Shown: piece after piece, positions 8,683-14,397 of the stretch
How the letters are laid out: each line of letters starts with the position of its first letter
Position numbering within the stretch: position 1 is the stretch's first letter
DNA from: an uncultured Clostridia bacterium
GTDB lineage: Bacteria > Bacillota > Clostridia > UBA1381
Assembly (NCBI GenBank): GCA_910585485.1
Contig: CAJUEZ010000046.1
Location: 1-14,397, forward strand
Direction of reading: 5' to 3'
Length of the DNA stretch: 14,397 bases
The notes under the pieces: model-generated
What the model saw: the letters and a program-made list of their open reading frames with translations, nothing else
What the model was told of the DNA's origin: nothing
Database searches by the model: none
Made by a program: the position numbers and the translations under genes

Positions 8683-8711
8683 TTGACGAACAGGTTAGTT
8701 AGTTGTATAAT
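8683..8711 (+). promoter_or_regulatory. Promoter of secD-secF
   Basis: TTGACG (8683-8688), 17-bp spacer, TATAAT (8706-8711), about 75 bp before the secD start. One mismatch in the -35 box. No strong hairpin is visible in the leader. Confidence 0.75.
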
Positions 8712-8785
8712 ATCTTTATGCTATTTTAAAATGGGTTTTTAATGAGCAAATAAGAACCTATGCAAAGAAAGGAATGTATAAGCAA

Positions 8786-10111
8786 ATGAAAAAAAAGAGT
8801 ATACTAACCCTTGCCTTTGTTGTCATAATTGCAATAGTACTAAATTATGTTGCGTTTATAGGATTTAACGTAGCAGGATATAAGTACGATGGCATGTTTG
8901 GCGACCCAAGCAAAGGACAGGTACAGGGAATCAAAAAAGGTATTGACCTTGCAGGCGGATCTGTTATTACCTTCCAGGCAGCTGATGAAAACAAAAATCC
9001 AATTTCAGCAAACGAGTCTGATCTAAACACAGTTAAAACTATTTTTGAAACGCGTTTAAGTTCAGCAGGTTATACAGAGTATCGTATTTCTACCGATGTT
9101 AATGAAGGCAAAATCACAGTAGAAATACCGTCAGTATTTGAAACGGATCATGCGGCCTCACTACTTGGAGATGTGGCAAAACTGACATTTAATAACGCTG
9201 CCGGAGAGGTTGTCCTTGACGGTGCCACTGACATCAAGAACGCAAGATATGAATATGGTCAGACGGATAATTCCGGCGCGTCTTCGCATCATGTAACTGT
9301 TGAATTTGCTCCAGAGGCAAGACAGAAATTTGCTGATGCGACAAGAATCGCAGCGGCTGCCGGCACCGGAAACAATTTTATATCTATTCAGATGGATGGA
9401 CAGGAAGTTTCAAGACCAAGAGTTTCATCTGTTATTGACAGCGAGTCATGCGTAATCACAGGTGATTTTGACGCGGCATCTGCAAAGGATCTGGCTAATA
9501 AAATTAAATCGGGTCAGCTTCCGTTTAATCTTACGATTGCGTCTCAGGAAACAGTTGGAGCGGAACTTGGCAAAGACGCTTTGCCGACAAGTCAGCTTGC
9601 CGCTCTTATCGGTATTATTCTTATAATGATATTCATGGTTATCATGTACAGAATACCTGGACTTATAGCTAATATTTCATTAGCCATTTATATAGGACTT
9701 ATTGGTTTGGCAATGGGCGCATTCCACATAAACCTAAGTCTCTCAGGTATAGCGGGTATCGTGCTTTCTATAGGTATGGCTGTCGATGCTGACTGTATCA
9801 TATTCGAGAGAATGAAAGAAGAACTCAGAATCGGCAAAACAATAAAAGCATCGGTGGCATCAGGTTTTAACAAGGCATTTTCAGCTATTTTGGACTCAAA
9901 TATTACAACCATTATCACATGTGTCGTGCTTCTTTTCTCAGGTATAGGCACAGTAAAAGGTTTTGCAACAACTCTTGCAATCGGTGTAATATTGAGTATG
10001 TTTACTGCAATTGTTATCACCAAGTTCTTGCTTAAGCAGCTGGCAGGTATAGGCATAGAAAACAGAAAATTATTCTATAATACAAAAGCTAATAAAGGAG
10101 GTGCGGAATAA
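8786..10111 (+). CDS. secD: Protein translocase subunit SecD
   Basis: A 441-residue SecD, the membrane subunit that with SecF uses the proton gradient to pull exported proteins through SecYEG. It has TM1 (about 5-26), the KKGIDLAGG motif (50-58), a large extracytoplasmic P1 region (about 60-260) and a C-terminal block of five membrane segments (about 270-420) with the family signature GIVLSIGMAVDADCIIFER (324-342), including the conserved Asp in the membrane. I chose ATG 8786 because the AAAGGA site (8768-8773) is directly adjacent to the in-frame ATG at 8774, too close to use, but 12 bp from 8786; starting at 8774 would add MYKQ. The stop overlaps the secF start by one base (TAATG), so the pair is translationally coupled. 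A decayed second copy lies just upstream. No yajC is visible next to it. Confidence 0.95.
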   Translation: MKKKSILTLAFVVIIAIVLNYVAFIGFNVAGYKYDGMFGDPSKGQVQGIKKGIDLAGGSVITFQAADENKNPISANESDLNTVKTIFETRLSSAGYTEYRISTDVNEGKITVEIPSVFETDHAASLLGDVAKLTFNNAAGEVVLDGATDIKNARYEYGQTDNSGASSHHVTVEFAPEARQKFADATRIAAAAGTGNNFISIQMDGQEVSRPRVSSVIDSESCVITGDFDAASAKDLANKIKSGQLPFNLTIASQETVGAELGKDALPTSQLAALIGIILIMIFMVIMYRIPGLIANISLAIYIGLIGLAMGAFHINLSLSGIAGIVLSIGMAVDADCIIFERMKEELRIGKTIKASVASGFNKAFSAILDSNITTIITCVVLLFSGIGTVKGFATTLAIGVILSMFTAIVITKFLLKQLAGIGIENRKLFYNTKANKGGAE

Positions 10112-11031
10112 TGAAAGATTTAACTAAGAACAGATGGAAATTTGTAATTCTTCCCGCACTAATTATTGTTGTAGGTATAGTTATGTATTTTCTTCATCAG
10201 GGATTCAATTTTGACGTTGAGTTCATGGGCGGAATAAGAATGCAGATTGATACTAAAACTGATTTTAACAGTGATGAAATTGCGCAGTTGATTCAAGAGA
10301 ATACAACAGATAATGTAAAAGCTACAGTTCAGACCGGTGAAAACAGTCATATTGCGGTTATTAAAACTCCTCCGGTTGAAGAGAATGTTAAAGCCGAGAT
10401 TATTAGCGCTTTGAAAACAAAATATAATGTTGAGGATAAGGATATTACAGCGAGTTCCGCATCTGCAAGCTTTGGTCAGAATATACAGAGAAAAGCGCTT
10501 GGTTTTACACTTATAGCGATACTTTGTATTCTGATATATATTGCTATACGTTTTGAATGGCGAAGCGCTGTTATGGCAGTTATTGCTTTGGCTATTAACG
10601 TTTTTGTTATGGCAGCAGTATATGCAATTACAAATATCCCGCTAAATACAACATTTATTGCGGCTATGCTTACGGTTATCGGTTATTCGATTAATAACAC
10701 TATTGTTATTTTCGACCGAATCAGGGAAAATATGAAGGCGAGAAAAAAGAACGAAACTGTTTCAGCACTTGTAAACAGAAGTGTTTGCGAAACAATGGGT
10801 CGTACAATAAATTCTACTATTACAACGCTTATAACCATTGTTCTTATTTACTTCCTTGGCGTATCAGCTATTAAGGAATTTGCATTGCCTCTTATAATCG
10901 GTATACTTGCCGGTGCATATACTTCTATCTTTATCGCAAGCACATTTTGGGCTTCGTGGAAAGAGTCAAATATACGAGCTAAAGCAGCGGCTGCACAAGA
11001 GAGAAAATCTAATAAATCAAAGAAAAAATAA
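10111..11031 (+). CDS. secF: Protein translocase subunit SecF
   Basis: A 306-residue SecF, partner of SecD in the Sec accessory complex. It has TM1 (about 11-28), the FDVEFMGG motif (34-41, equivalent to the SecD GG motif), an extracytoplasmic P4-type domain (about 45-125), and five further membrane segments (about 128-280) with the signature GYSINNTIVIFDRIRENM (191-208). The C-terminus is lysine-rich and cytoplasmic. The start overlaps the secD stop by one base and is preceded by AAAGGAGG inside the end of secD, so the two are co-transcribed and co-translated. Length and motifs are normal. A strong terminator follows 16 bp after the stop. Confidence 0.95.
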   Translation: MKDLTKNRWKFVILPALIIVVGIVMYFLHQGFNFDVEFMGGIRMQIDTKTDFNSDEIAQLIQENTTDNVKATVQTGENSHIAVIKTPPVEENVKAEIISALKTKYNVEDKDITASSASASFGQNIQRKALGFTLIAILCILIYIAIRFEWRSAVMAVIALAINVFVMAAVYAITNIPLNTTFIAAMLTVIGYSINNTIVIFDRIRENMKARKKNETVSALVNRSVCETMGRTINSTITTLITIVLIYFLGVSAIKEFALPLIIGILAGAYTSIFIASTFWASWKESNIRAKAAAAQERKSNKSKKK

Positions 11032-11046
11032 ATTGTTGGATATATT

Positions 11047-11085
11047 AAAGATAAGCATATCAAGTATTGATATGCTTATCTTTTT
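11047..11085 (+). terminator. Intrinsic terminator after secF
   Basis: Positions 11050-11062 pair perfectly with 11068-11080 (13 bp, 5-nt loop), flanked by an A run and TTTTT on the 3' side. It separates secDF from the tRNA unit. Confidence 0.9.
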
Positions 11086-11098
11086 ATTATTTGCGCTA

Positions 11099-11127
11099 TT
11101 GACTTTTTATTGTTTTAATGGTATAAT
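11099..11127 (+). promoter_or_regulatory. Promoter of the tRNA-Ser gene
   Basis: TTGACT (11099-11104), 17-bp spacer, TATAAT (11122-11127); the mature tRNA begins 13 bp later, so the precursor has a very short 5' leader. Confidence 0.75.
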
Positions 11128-11139
11128 GGTTAGGTATTT

Positions 11140-11227
11140 GGAGAGGTGGCCGAGAGGTTGAAGGCGCAGCATTGGAAATGCTGTGATGTGAAAGCATCCG
11201 TGGGTTCGAATCCCATCCTTTCCTCCA
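11140..11227 (+). tRNA. tRNA-Ser (anticodon GGA)
   Basis: The 88-nt sequence folds as a class II tRNA. The acceptor stem GGAGAGG (11140-11146) pairs with CCTTTCC (11217-11223, one G-U pair); the D-arm has GCC/GGC. Anticodon stem CAGCA/TGCTG encloses the loop TTGGAAA with anticodon GGA at 11174-11176, reading UCC/UCU. There is a long variable arm with GATG/CATC pairing, and a T-arm with TTCGAAT loop. CCA is encoded (11225-11227). The discriminator base is T (11224), whereas serine tRNAs usually have G73. It stands alone with its own promoter and terminator; no integration remnant or duplicated 3' end is visible nearby. Confidence 0.95.
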
Positions 11228-11233
11228 AAAATC

Positions 11234-11267
11234 AACTTAGAATAGCAATGTCTGTTCTAAGTTTTTT
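11234..11267 (+). terminator. Intrinsic terminator after tRNA-Ser
   Basis: AACTTAGAA (11234-11242) pairs with TTCTAAGTT (11255-11263), 12-nt loop, followed by further T residues to 11267. It lies 7 bp after the CCA end. Confidence 0.8.
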
Positions 11268-11285
11268 ATTTTAGAAAGAATAATT

Positions 11286-11315
11286 TTGATTTAAAATATT
11301 AAAAATGAATATAAT
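11286..11315 (+). promoter_or_regulatory. Probable promoter of the cysteine-hydrolase-like gene
   Basis: TTGATT (11286-11291), 18-bp spacer, TATAAT (11310-11315), 26 bp before the ATG at 11342 and just after the tRNA terminator. Confidence 0.55.
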
Positions 11316-11341
11316 ATATAAACAGAATAGGAGTAAGTGAA

Positions 11342-11800
11342 ATGAAAATATTGTTTGTTGTGGATCTTCAACGTGAATTTGCGGATAATGACGGAAAATA
11401 TGAAGAAATCTTAAATTTTGTTCATACGTCAACTGCTAATAAGGATTATAATAAAATAATAGCTACTAAATGCAAGAATAAACAGAATAGCAATTTTGTG
11501 AGATACAGTAATTGGTTTGATTTAATTGATGACGCTTCAGACTTAGATTTTGAAGCGGATATGGTCATTGAAAAAATCTCATATGGACTCTTGGACTATT
11601 CTTTCCTTCCCCGTAATGCAGAAATTGATATAATTGGATTTAATACCGGTGCATGCGTTTTAAAAGTCGCATTAGATTTGTTTGACAGAGATTATAATTT
11701 TAAGGTTTTATCAAAGTATTGTTATTCCAGCAACGGACTTGAGCATCATAAGCACGGGCTTTGGACATTAACTAATCTTATGGAAAATGCGGTAATATAA
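11342..11800 (+). CDS. Small isochorismatase/nicotinamidase-like cysteine hydrolase
   Basis: The 152-residue protein has the outline of the isochorismatase-like cysteine hydrolase superfamily. A first strand carries the catalytic-type Asp (VVDLQREF, Asp8). A Lys follows an alternating hydrophobic strand (MVIEKISYG, Lys78). The nucleophile region is IIGFNTGACVLKVALDLF with Cys105 at the start of a helix, followed by a strand FKVLSKYCYSS and a C-terminal helix after HHKHGL. These three residues fit the family's Asp-Lys-Cys triad. It is shorter than typical members (about 180-210 residues), mainly in the region between Asp and Lys. Substrate unknown. The start follows AGGAG (11329-11333). It lies alone downstream of the tRNA, 59 bp before a small membrane-protein gene that could share its transcript, since no terminator is seen between them. 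Confidence 0.75.
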   Translation: MKILFVVDLQREFADNDGKYEEILNFVHTSTANKDYNKIIATKCKNKQNSNFVRYSNWFDLIDDASDLDFEADMVIEKISYGLLDYSFLPRNAEIDIIGFNTGACVLKVALDLFDRDYNFKVLSKYCYSSNGLEHHKHGLWTLTNLMENAVI

Positions 11801-11859
11801 ATGTATTTATAACACAACCATTGTTTTTGGCATATAATATAACATTGGAGGTGTGAGAA

Positions 11860-12159
11860 ATGCTTAATATGTGCATTTTATCGGTAGTAATGATATTTTG
11901 CGTGTTTGGTATATACTTTTTTGTAAAAGAAATCATGAGATGTTTTCTTAAAAATACCGCAGTGTCTCGAATTATCGTTGAGATACACGAAGAACATATC
12001 TCTGATATCGAAGGACTAATACGCTCTGCTCTCAGTGCTAATCCGCAAAGCATTGTAACAATTATAAATAAGAGCGATAATAATGAAGTGAAAACAATTT
12101 TGCAAAAACTTTCTAAAGATACTGACAGAATACATATAGAAACAGCTCCCAAAAAATAA
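11860..12159 (+). CDS. Small membrane-anchored protein of unknown function
   Basis: The 99-residue product is not one I recognise. Residues about 3-23 form a single hydrophobic membrane segment (ILSVVMIFCVFGIYFFVKEI). The rest is a soluble domain of about 70 residues with alternating strand/helix character: RIIVEIHEEH, then an IEGLIRSALS helix, SIVTIINKS, a VKTILQKLS helix and RIHIETA, suggesting a small alpha/beta fold on the cytoplasmic side. The ATG follows GGAGGTG (11847-11853), and a TATAAT-like -10 box lies at 11833-11838 without a good -35. The last codons and the stop are built into the terminator hairpin at 12139-12176. It converges on the nfeD-qmcA operon. Confidence 0.7.
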   Translation: MLNMCILSVVMIFCVFGIYFFVKEIMRCFLKNTAVSRIIVEIHEEHISDIEGLIRSALSANPQSIVTIINKSDNNEVKTILQKLSKDTDRIHIETAPKK

Positions 12160-12176
12160 ATTTTGGGAGCTGTTTC
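12139..12176. terminator. Long hairpin between convergent genes (bidirectional terminator)
   Basis: Positions 12139-12154 pair perfectly with 12161-12176 (16 bp, 6-nt loop). The stop codon of the 99-residue protein (12157-12159) lies in the loop, so the hairpin overlaps its coding end. On the minus strand it is reached 56 bp after the qmcA stop. Neither strand has a long T run after the stem, although the 3' arm itself ends in TTTC on both. Confidence 0.7.
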
Positions 12177-12231
12177 TGTTATTATGGTGCGCAAATGCTT
12201 AATTTGTCTAATAATTCGGTTTTTTGAATTT

Positions 12232-13122
12232 TTATTTGTCAGTTTTCATAATTTCTTTGATAGATGTTGCCAATCCTGCCAAACCTTGCATATCAGAAGG
12301 GATTATTATTTTAGTAGCCTTGCCATCAGCGGCTTTTTCAAAACTTTCAAGCGCCTTTAGAGCAATATACGGGTCTCCCGGCTTTGCCTCATTTATTCTG
12401 CGAATACCTTCAGCAACGGCTGTTTGTACCGTTATAATCGCTTCAGCGCTACCTTCCGCTTCTTTTATTGCCGATTGCTTTTTTGCCTCGGCGCGAAGAA
12501 TTGCGGATTCTTTTTCTCCTTCCGCAAGAAGAATTGCAGATTTCTTTTCCCCTTCGGCACGAAGAATGCTTTCTCTTCTTTCTCTCTCGGCTTTCATCTG
12601 TCTTTCCATGGCATCCTGAATCTCGGCAGGAGGCATGATATTTTTTAGTTCAACTCTATTAATCTTAATACCCCAAGGGTCAGTTGCCTCATCCAAAATA
12701 GCGCGCATTTTTGTATTGACTGTATCGCGCGAGGTAAGTGTTTCGTCCAGTTCTAAGTCGCCTATGATGTTTCTTAAAGTTGTTGCTGTAAGGTTTTCTA
12801 TTGCCATCATAGGTCTTTCCACACCGTATGCGAACAACTTAGGGTCGGTTATCTGGTAATACACTACTGTATCAATTTGCATTGTTACATTATCTTTTGT
12901 TATAACAGGCTGCGGTGGAAAATCTACAACATGCTCCTTTAAATTGACTTTCTTTGCTACTCTATCAATGAATGGAACTTTCACATGCAGTCCAACGCCC
13001 CAAGTCGTATGATAGCCGCCAAATCTTTCTATAATATACGCGTGCGCCTGTGGAACTATTTTGATATTTGCGATTAAAATTACTAATACTAATAATATTA
13101 AAATAAGAATTGCTATAGGCAT
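12232..13122 (-). CDS. qmcA: SPFH/Band 7 membrane protein (QmcA/stomatin-like)
   Basis: The 296-residue protein has one N-terminal membrane segment (about 2-20) followed by the SPFH/Band 7 domain (about 22-180; VPQAHAYIIERFGGYHTTW, then the strand region VTMQIDTVVYYQITDP at 79-94). A charged coiled-coil region carries four 11-residue repeats of the type SAILRAEGEKx (184-227). A C-terminal oligomerisation part with ALESFEKAADGKATKIIIP (257-275) follows. Family members form large membrane-associated cages or rafts; in E. coli QmcA is paired with the NfeD-type YbbJ. Here too it is the second gene after nfeD, 2 bp apart, with its ribosome binding site (GGAGAA) inside the end of nfeD. Client proteins are unknown. 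Length is typical. Confidence 0.92.
   Translation of the reverse strand: MPIAILILILLVLVILIANIKIVPQAHAYIIERFGGYHTTWGVGLHVKVPFIDRVAKKVNLKEHVVDFPPQPVITKDNVTMQIDTVVYYQITDPKLFAYGVERPMMAIENLTATTLRNIIGDLELDETLTSRDTVNTKMRAILDEATDPWGIKINRVELKNIMPPAEIQDAMERQMKAERERRESILRAEGEKKSAILLAEGEKESAILRAEAKKQSAIKEAEGSAEAIITVQTAVAEGIRRINEAKPGDPYIALKALESFEKAADGKATKIIIPSDMQGLAGLATSIKEIMKTDK
12442..12573 (-). repeat. 33-bp imperfect tandem repeats in qmcA
   Basis: Four consecutive 33-bp units encode the 11-residue repeats at residues 184-227 of the SPFH protein (SAILLAEGEKE, SAILRAEAKKQ and variants). They are the hendecad coiled-coil of the family rather than a separate element. The DNA similarity between units is visible in the repeated GAAGAATTGC-like stretches on the plus strand. 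Confidence 0.75.
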
Positions 13123-13124
13123 AA

Positions 13125-13562
13125 TTATTCTCCTTTTCTTTTAACAATAAGATGGACACCTTTTATATCCTCTATTGATGCTACTTCATTTTCGGATATT
13201 AACGAATCATCTGCGCTTCTCACAGACCACGTCATTCCGTTAATTATTCCTTTACCGTTCCCATGAAGATTATTTACTTCTTCAGTTATAAATACTTCTT
13301 TACCTATCAGACTGTCGGAATTGGTCCGCACATTTTTTGTTTTAATCATCTTTTTAGACAGAGGCCGCAATGCTAAAACACAAATTACAGATATTATGAG
13401 GAAAACCGTCATTTGTATACCGAACTGCTTCCCCATAAGTGTCACTATAAGACCACCTACAGCGCCCAAGGCAAACCAAATACTGACTATTTGGTACGTT
13501 ACAGCTTCCAAAATAATAAACGCGATTATCCCGACAAGCCATATGACTACATTAGGCTCCAT
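13125..13562 (-). CDS. NfeD-family membrane protein (short form)
   Basis: A 145-residue short NfeD (YbbJ/YuaF-like). Three hydrophobic segments fill residues about 5-66 (VVIWLVGIIAFIILEA, IWFALGAVGGLIVTLMG, MTVFLIISVICVLAL). A soluble OB-fold domain (about 80-143) follows with the family pattern SLIGKEVFITEEV, then GKGIINGMTWSVRS and VHLIVKRKGE. NfeD proteins are encoded next to SPFH proteins and are thought to help assemble or anchor the SPFH oligomer; the protease domain of long NfeD forms is absent. It is the first gene of the nfeD-qmcA operon. The ATG at 13562 has a strong AAAGGAGGG site and a consensus promoter upstream. Confidence 0.9.
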   Translation of the reverse strand: MEPNVVIWLVGIIAFIILEAVTYQIVSIWFALGAVGGLIVTLMGKQFGIQMTVFLIISVICVLALRPLSKKMIKTKNVRTNSDSLIGKEVFITEEVNNLHGNGKGIINGMTWSVRSADDSLISENEVASIEDIKGVHLIVKRKGE

Positions 13563-13592
13563 AACAATACCCTCCTTTAAATATTTTATTAC

Positions 13593-13621
13593 ATTATATC
13601 ATATAATTATATAGATGTCAA
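13593..13621 (-). promoter_or_regulatory. Promoter of nfeD-qmcA
   Basis: On the minus strand TTGACA (13621-13616), 17-bp spacer, TATAAT (13598-13593), with TG one base before the -10 box. A full consensus with extended -10, so expression is probably strong and housekeeping. Confidence 0.85.
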
Positions 13622-13704
13622 TAGTAAACATTTTTACTGCATGGTTAATAAGATTTATAACCTATGATACTATAATAATATAATAAATATGTGTGGTGTT
13701 TTAA

Positions 13705-13911
13705 ATGAAATACAGAAAAATAATGAAAGACTTGCGAGAAGACAATGATTTAACGCAGTCAGAAGTGGCTGACATACTGGGCACATCACAAACGATGTAC
13801 GCAAGGTATGAGCGTGGAGCAAATGAACTGCCGATACGCCATATGATTGAATTGTGCAGATTATATAAGGTCTCGGCAGATTATTTTCTTGGCATGGATG
13901 ATGAAGATTAA
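13705..13911 (+). CDS. Small XRE-family helix-turn-helix regulator
   Basis: A 68-residue protein that is essentially one HTH_3 (Cro/C1-type) domain: MKDLREDNDLTQSEVADIL, then the recognition-helix region GTSQTMYARYERGANELP and the closing motif LCRLYKVSADYFLGM, standard for small XRE regulators of Firmicutes. There is no sensor or protease domain. It should bind DNA as a dimer; the target is unknown. It is divergent from nfeD with 142 bp between the starts. A TATAAT box is at 13671-13676 without a good -35, and only a weak GTGGTG ribosome binding site precedes the ATG, suggesting low expression. A terminator begins at its stop codon, so it is a single-gene unit. Nothing around it indicates a phage or toxin-antitoxin module. 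Confidence 0.9.
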   Translation: MKYRKIMKDLREDNDLTQSEVADILGTSQTMYARYERGANELPIRHMIELCRLYKVSADYFLGMDDED

Positions 13912-13943
13912 AGATAGTTTCATTATTTGAAGCTGTCTTTTTT
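13910..13943 (+). terminator. Intrinsic terminator after the XRE regulator gene
   Basis: Positions 13910-13922 pair with 13928-13940 (13 bp including two G-U pairs on the plus strand, 5-nt loop) and are followed by more T residues (TTTTTTA run). The stem begins within the TAA stop codon. Confidence 0.8.
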
Positions 13944-14011
13944 ATATTTTTTACGCACACTATTTCCCAAGCGGCATATTATATATTAAAATAGCTACAG
14001 AGGTGGGATAT

Positions 14012-14176
14012 ATGCTTAATTTCTGCATGAAAGGGTGCTCAAAAGCCATAGGACTGTCGATATTATCGTTTTGCCTTGGTATCATTGCAGGAGCGTTTCT
14101 TCCTATAGCGGTCGTTGCTGTAATAGAGATGGTTTTCCTGCTTATTTTTGGGTATCTGTGTTTGTTCAAGTGGTAG
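14012..14176 (+). CDS. Small hydrophobic protein upstream of the spoVM-like gene
   Basis: A 54-codon frame starting at ATG 14012 after an AGAGGTGGG ribosome binding site (14000-14006 region) and ending in TAG at 14176. The product begins MLNFCMKGCSKAIGLSIL and is mostly one or two membrane segments (about 13-37 and 38-52, with a Pro at 31 and a Glu at 39), ending in FKW. Good start signals, membrane-protein composition and tight spacing to the next gene (15 bp) support a real gene. I do not recognise the family. Its position before a SpoVM-like peptide suggests co-expression, perhaps during sporulation; that is inference. Confidence 0.7.
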   Translation: MLNFCMKGCSKAIGLSILSFCLGIIAGAFLPIAVVAVIEMVFLLIFGYLCLFKW

Positions 14177-14191
14177 AAAGGGGTTATAGTT

Positions 14192-14260
14192 ATGAAAATC
14201 GTTGTTGTCAAGGTTCCAAAGTGTCTAAGAGGTATTGTAAAGACAATATTCAAAATGTAA
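14192..14260 (+). CDS. spoVM: SpoVM-like sporulation peptide
   Basis: A 22-codon gene with an AAAGGGG ribosome binding site (14178-14183). The product starts MKIVVVKVPKCLRGIVKT and aligns without gaps to Bacillus subtilis SpoVM (recalled as MKFYTIKLPKFLGGIVRA, 26 residues): Met1, Lys2, Lys7, Pro9, Lys10, Leu12, Gly14, Ile15 and Val16 are identical and position 17 is basic in both. Pro9, important for SpoVM localisation, is kept. SpoVM is an amphipathic helix that recognises the curved forespore membrane and recruits the SpoIVA coat basement layer. This copy is slightly shorter at the C-terminus and has Cys11 and Arg13 in place of Phe and Gly. It marks the organism as a probable spore former. 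Confidence 0.85.
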   Translation: MKIVVVKVPKCLRGIVKTIFKM

Positions 14261-14309
14261 CTGAACGAAAAAATTCCCGTCAAACGAAGGTGAGGGTTAA
14301 TAAGGAGGT

Positions 14310-14346
14310 AAAGTCCGATAGATTAGAAATAGTCTTGCGGACTTTT
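14310..14346 (+). terminator. First hairpin after spoVM
   Basis: AAAGTCCG (14310-14317) pairs with CGGACTTT (14338-14345), and inside it GATTA (14321-14325) pairs with TAGTC (14330-14334) around a GAAA tetraloop. Four T residues end the 3' arm. It could be a terminator or a stability hairpin and is followed at once by a second hairpin. Confidence 0.5.
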
Positions 14347-14349
14347 ATG

Positions 14350-14381
14350 AGGACATAATCATTTACGATTATGTCCTTTTT
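14350..14381 (+). terminator. Intrinsic terminator after spoVM
   Basis: Positions 14350-14360 pair perfectly with 14367-14377 (11 bp, 6-nt loop), followed by TTTT (the T run continues to 14381). This is the main transcription stop of the small-gene unit. Confidence 0.8.
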
Positions 14382-14397
14382 AATATGCAATCAAAAT

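Noticed and set aside
8774..8785. ATG at 8774 as the secD start
   Set aside because: The only ribosome binding site touches this codon; the ATG at 8786 has workable spacing and gives the usual MKKK start before the first membrane segment.
13705..13911. XRE regulator as a sign of a prophage or toxin-antitoxin pair
   Set aside because: It is a single-gene unit with its own terminator, and no integrase, toxin or phage gene is adjacent.
13973..14001. Sigma-E-like promoter (GCATATT plus a TACA core) before the 54-residue gene
   Set aside because: The -10 match is poor, and the predicted start would lie after the ribosome binding site of that gene, leaving a leaderless message. The -35 match alone is not enough in such A/T-rich DNA.
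1..14397. Search for CRISPR arrays, insertion sequences or integration sites
   Set aside because: No regularly spaced repeats, transposase motifs or duplicated tRNA 3' ends were found on either strand.

Overview
The window is AT-rich chromosomal DNA from a low-GC, spore-forming member of the Firmicutes, most probably a gut-type Clostridia. The reasons are the near-consensus sigma-A promoters, the strong AGGAGG-type ribosome binding sites, the secD-secF pair, a tRNA-Ser with encoded CCA, an NfeD/SPFH pair, a large secreted multidomain protein and a spoVM-like micro-gene. I see no transposase, integrase, phage module or CRISPR array. Species-level assignment is not possible from this sequence alone.

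Left part (1-4238, minus strand): one very large exported protein, open for 1412 codons and cut off at its C-terminus by the window edge. In order it has a signal peptide, a helical region with a transglutaminase-like Cys/His core, a TPR-like helical stretch, two Asp-box motifs, an F5/8-type-C (discoidin-like) domain, Ig-like domains and a BspA-type leucine-rich segment. It has its own consensus promoter, and its leader contains a terminator-like hairpin. Positions 4239-4777 carry no convincing gene; a strong hairpin there ends the next operon.

Middle (4778-8157, minus strand): a two-gene RNA-metabolism operon, rnr (RNase R) followed 2 bp later by an RlmL/YpsC-type rRNA methyltransferase. Divergent from it is a decayed second copy of secD (about 8301-8580), which keeps a promoter and ribosome binding site but has lost most of the gene. 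The intact secD-secF pair (8786-11031) follows with its own promoter and terminator. The two proteins form the proton-driven accessory complex of the Sec translocon, which the large secreted protein presumably uses.

Right part (11047-14397): tRNA-Ser(GGA) as a stand-alone unit; a short cysteine-hydrolase-like protein; a 99-residue membrane-anchored protein of unknown function; the convergent nfeD-qmcA operon (membrane microdomain proteins); a small XRE-type regulator; a 54-residue hydrophobic protein; and a 22-codon gene that matches SpoVM, the curvature-sensing spore-coat anchor peptide. Two hairpins close the window.

The least routine elements are the secD relic with a locally near-identical block, the spoVM micro-gene with its small membrane-protein neighbour, and the transglutaminase-like secreted giant.
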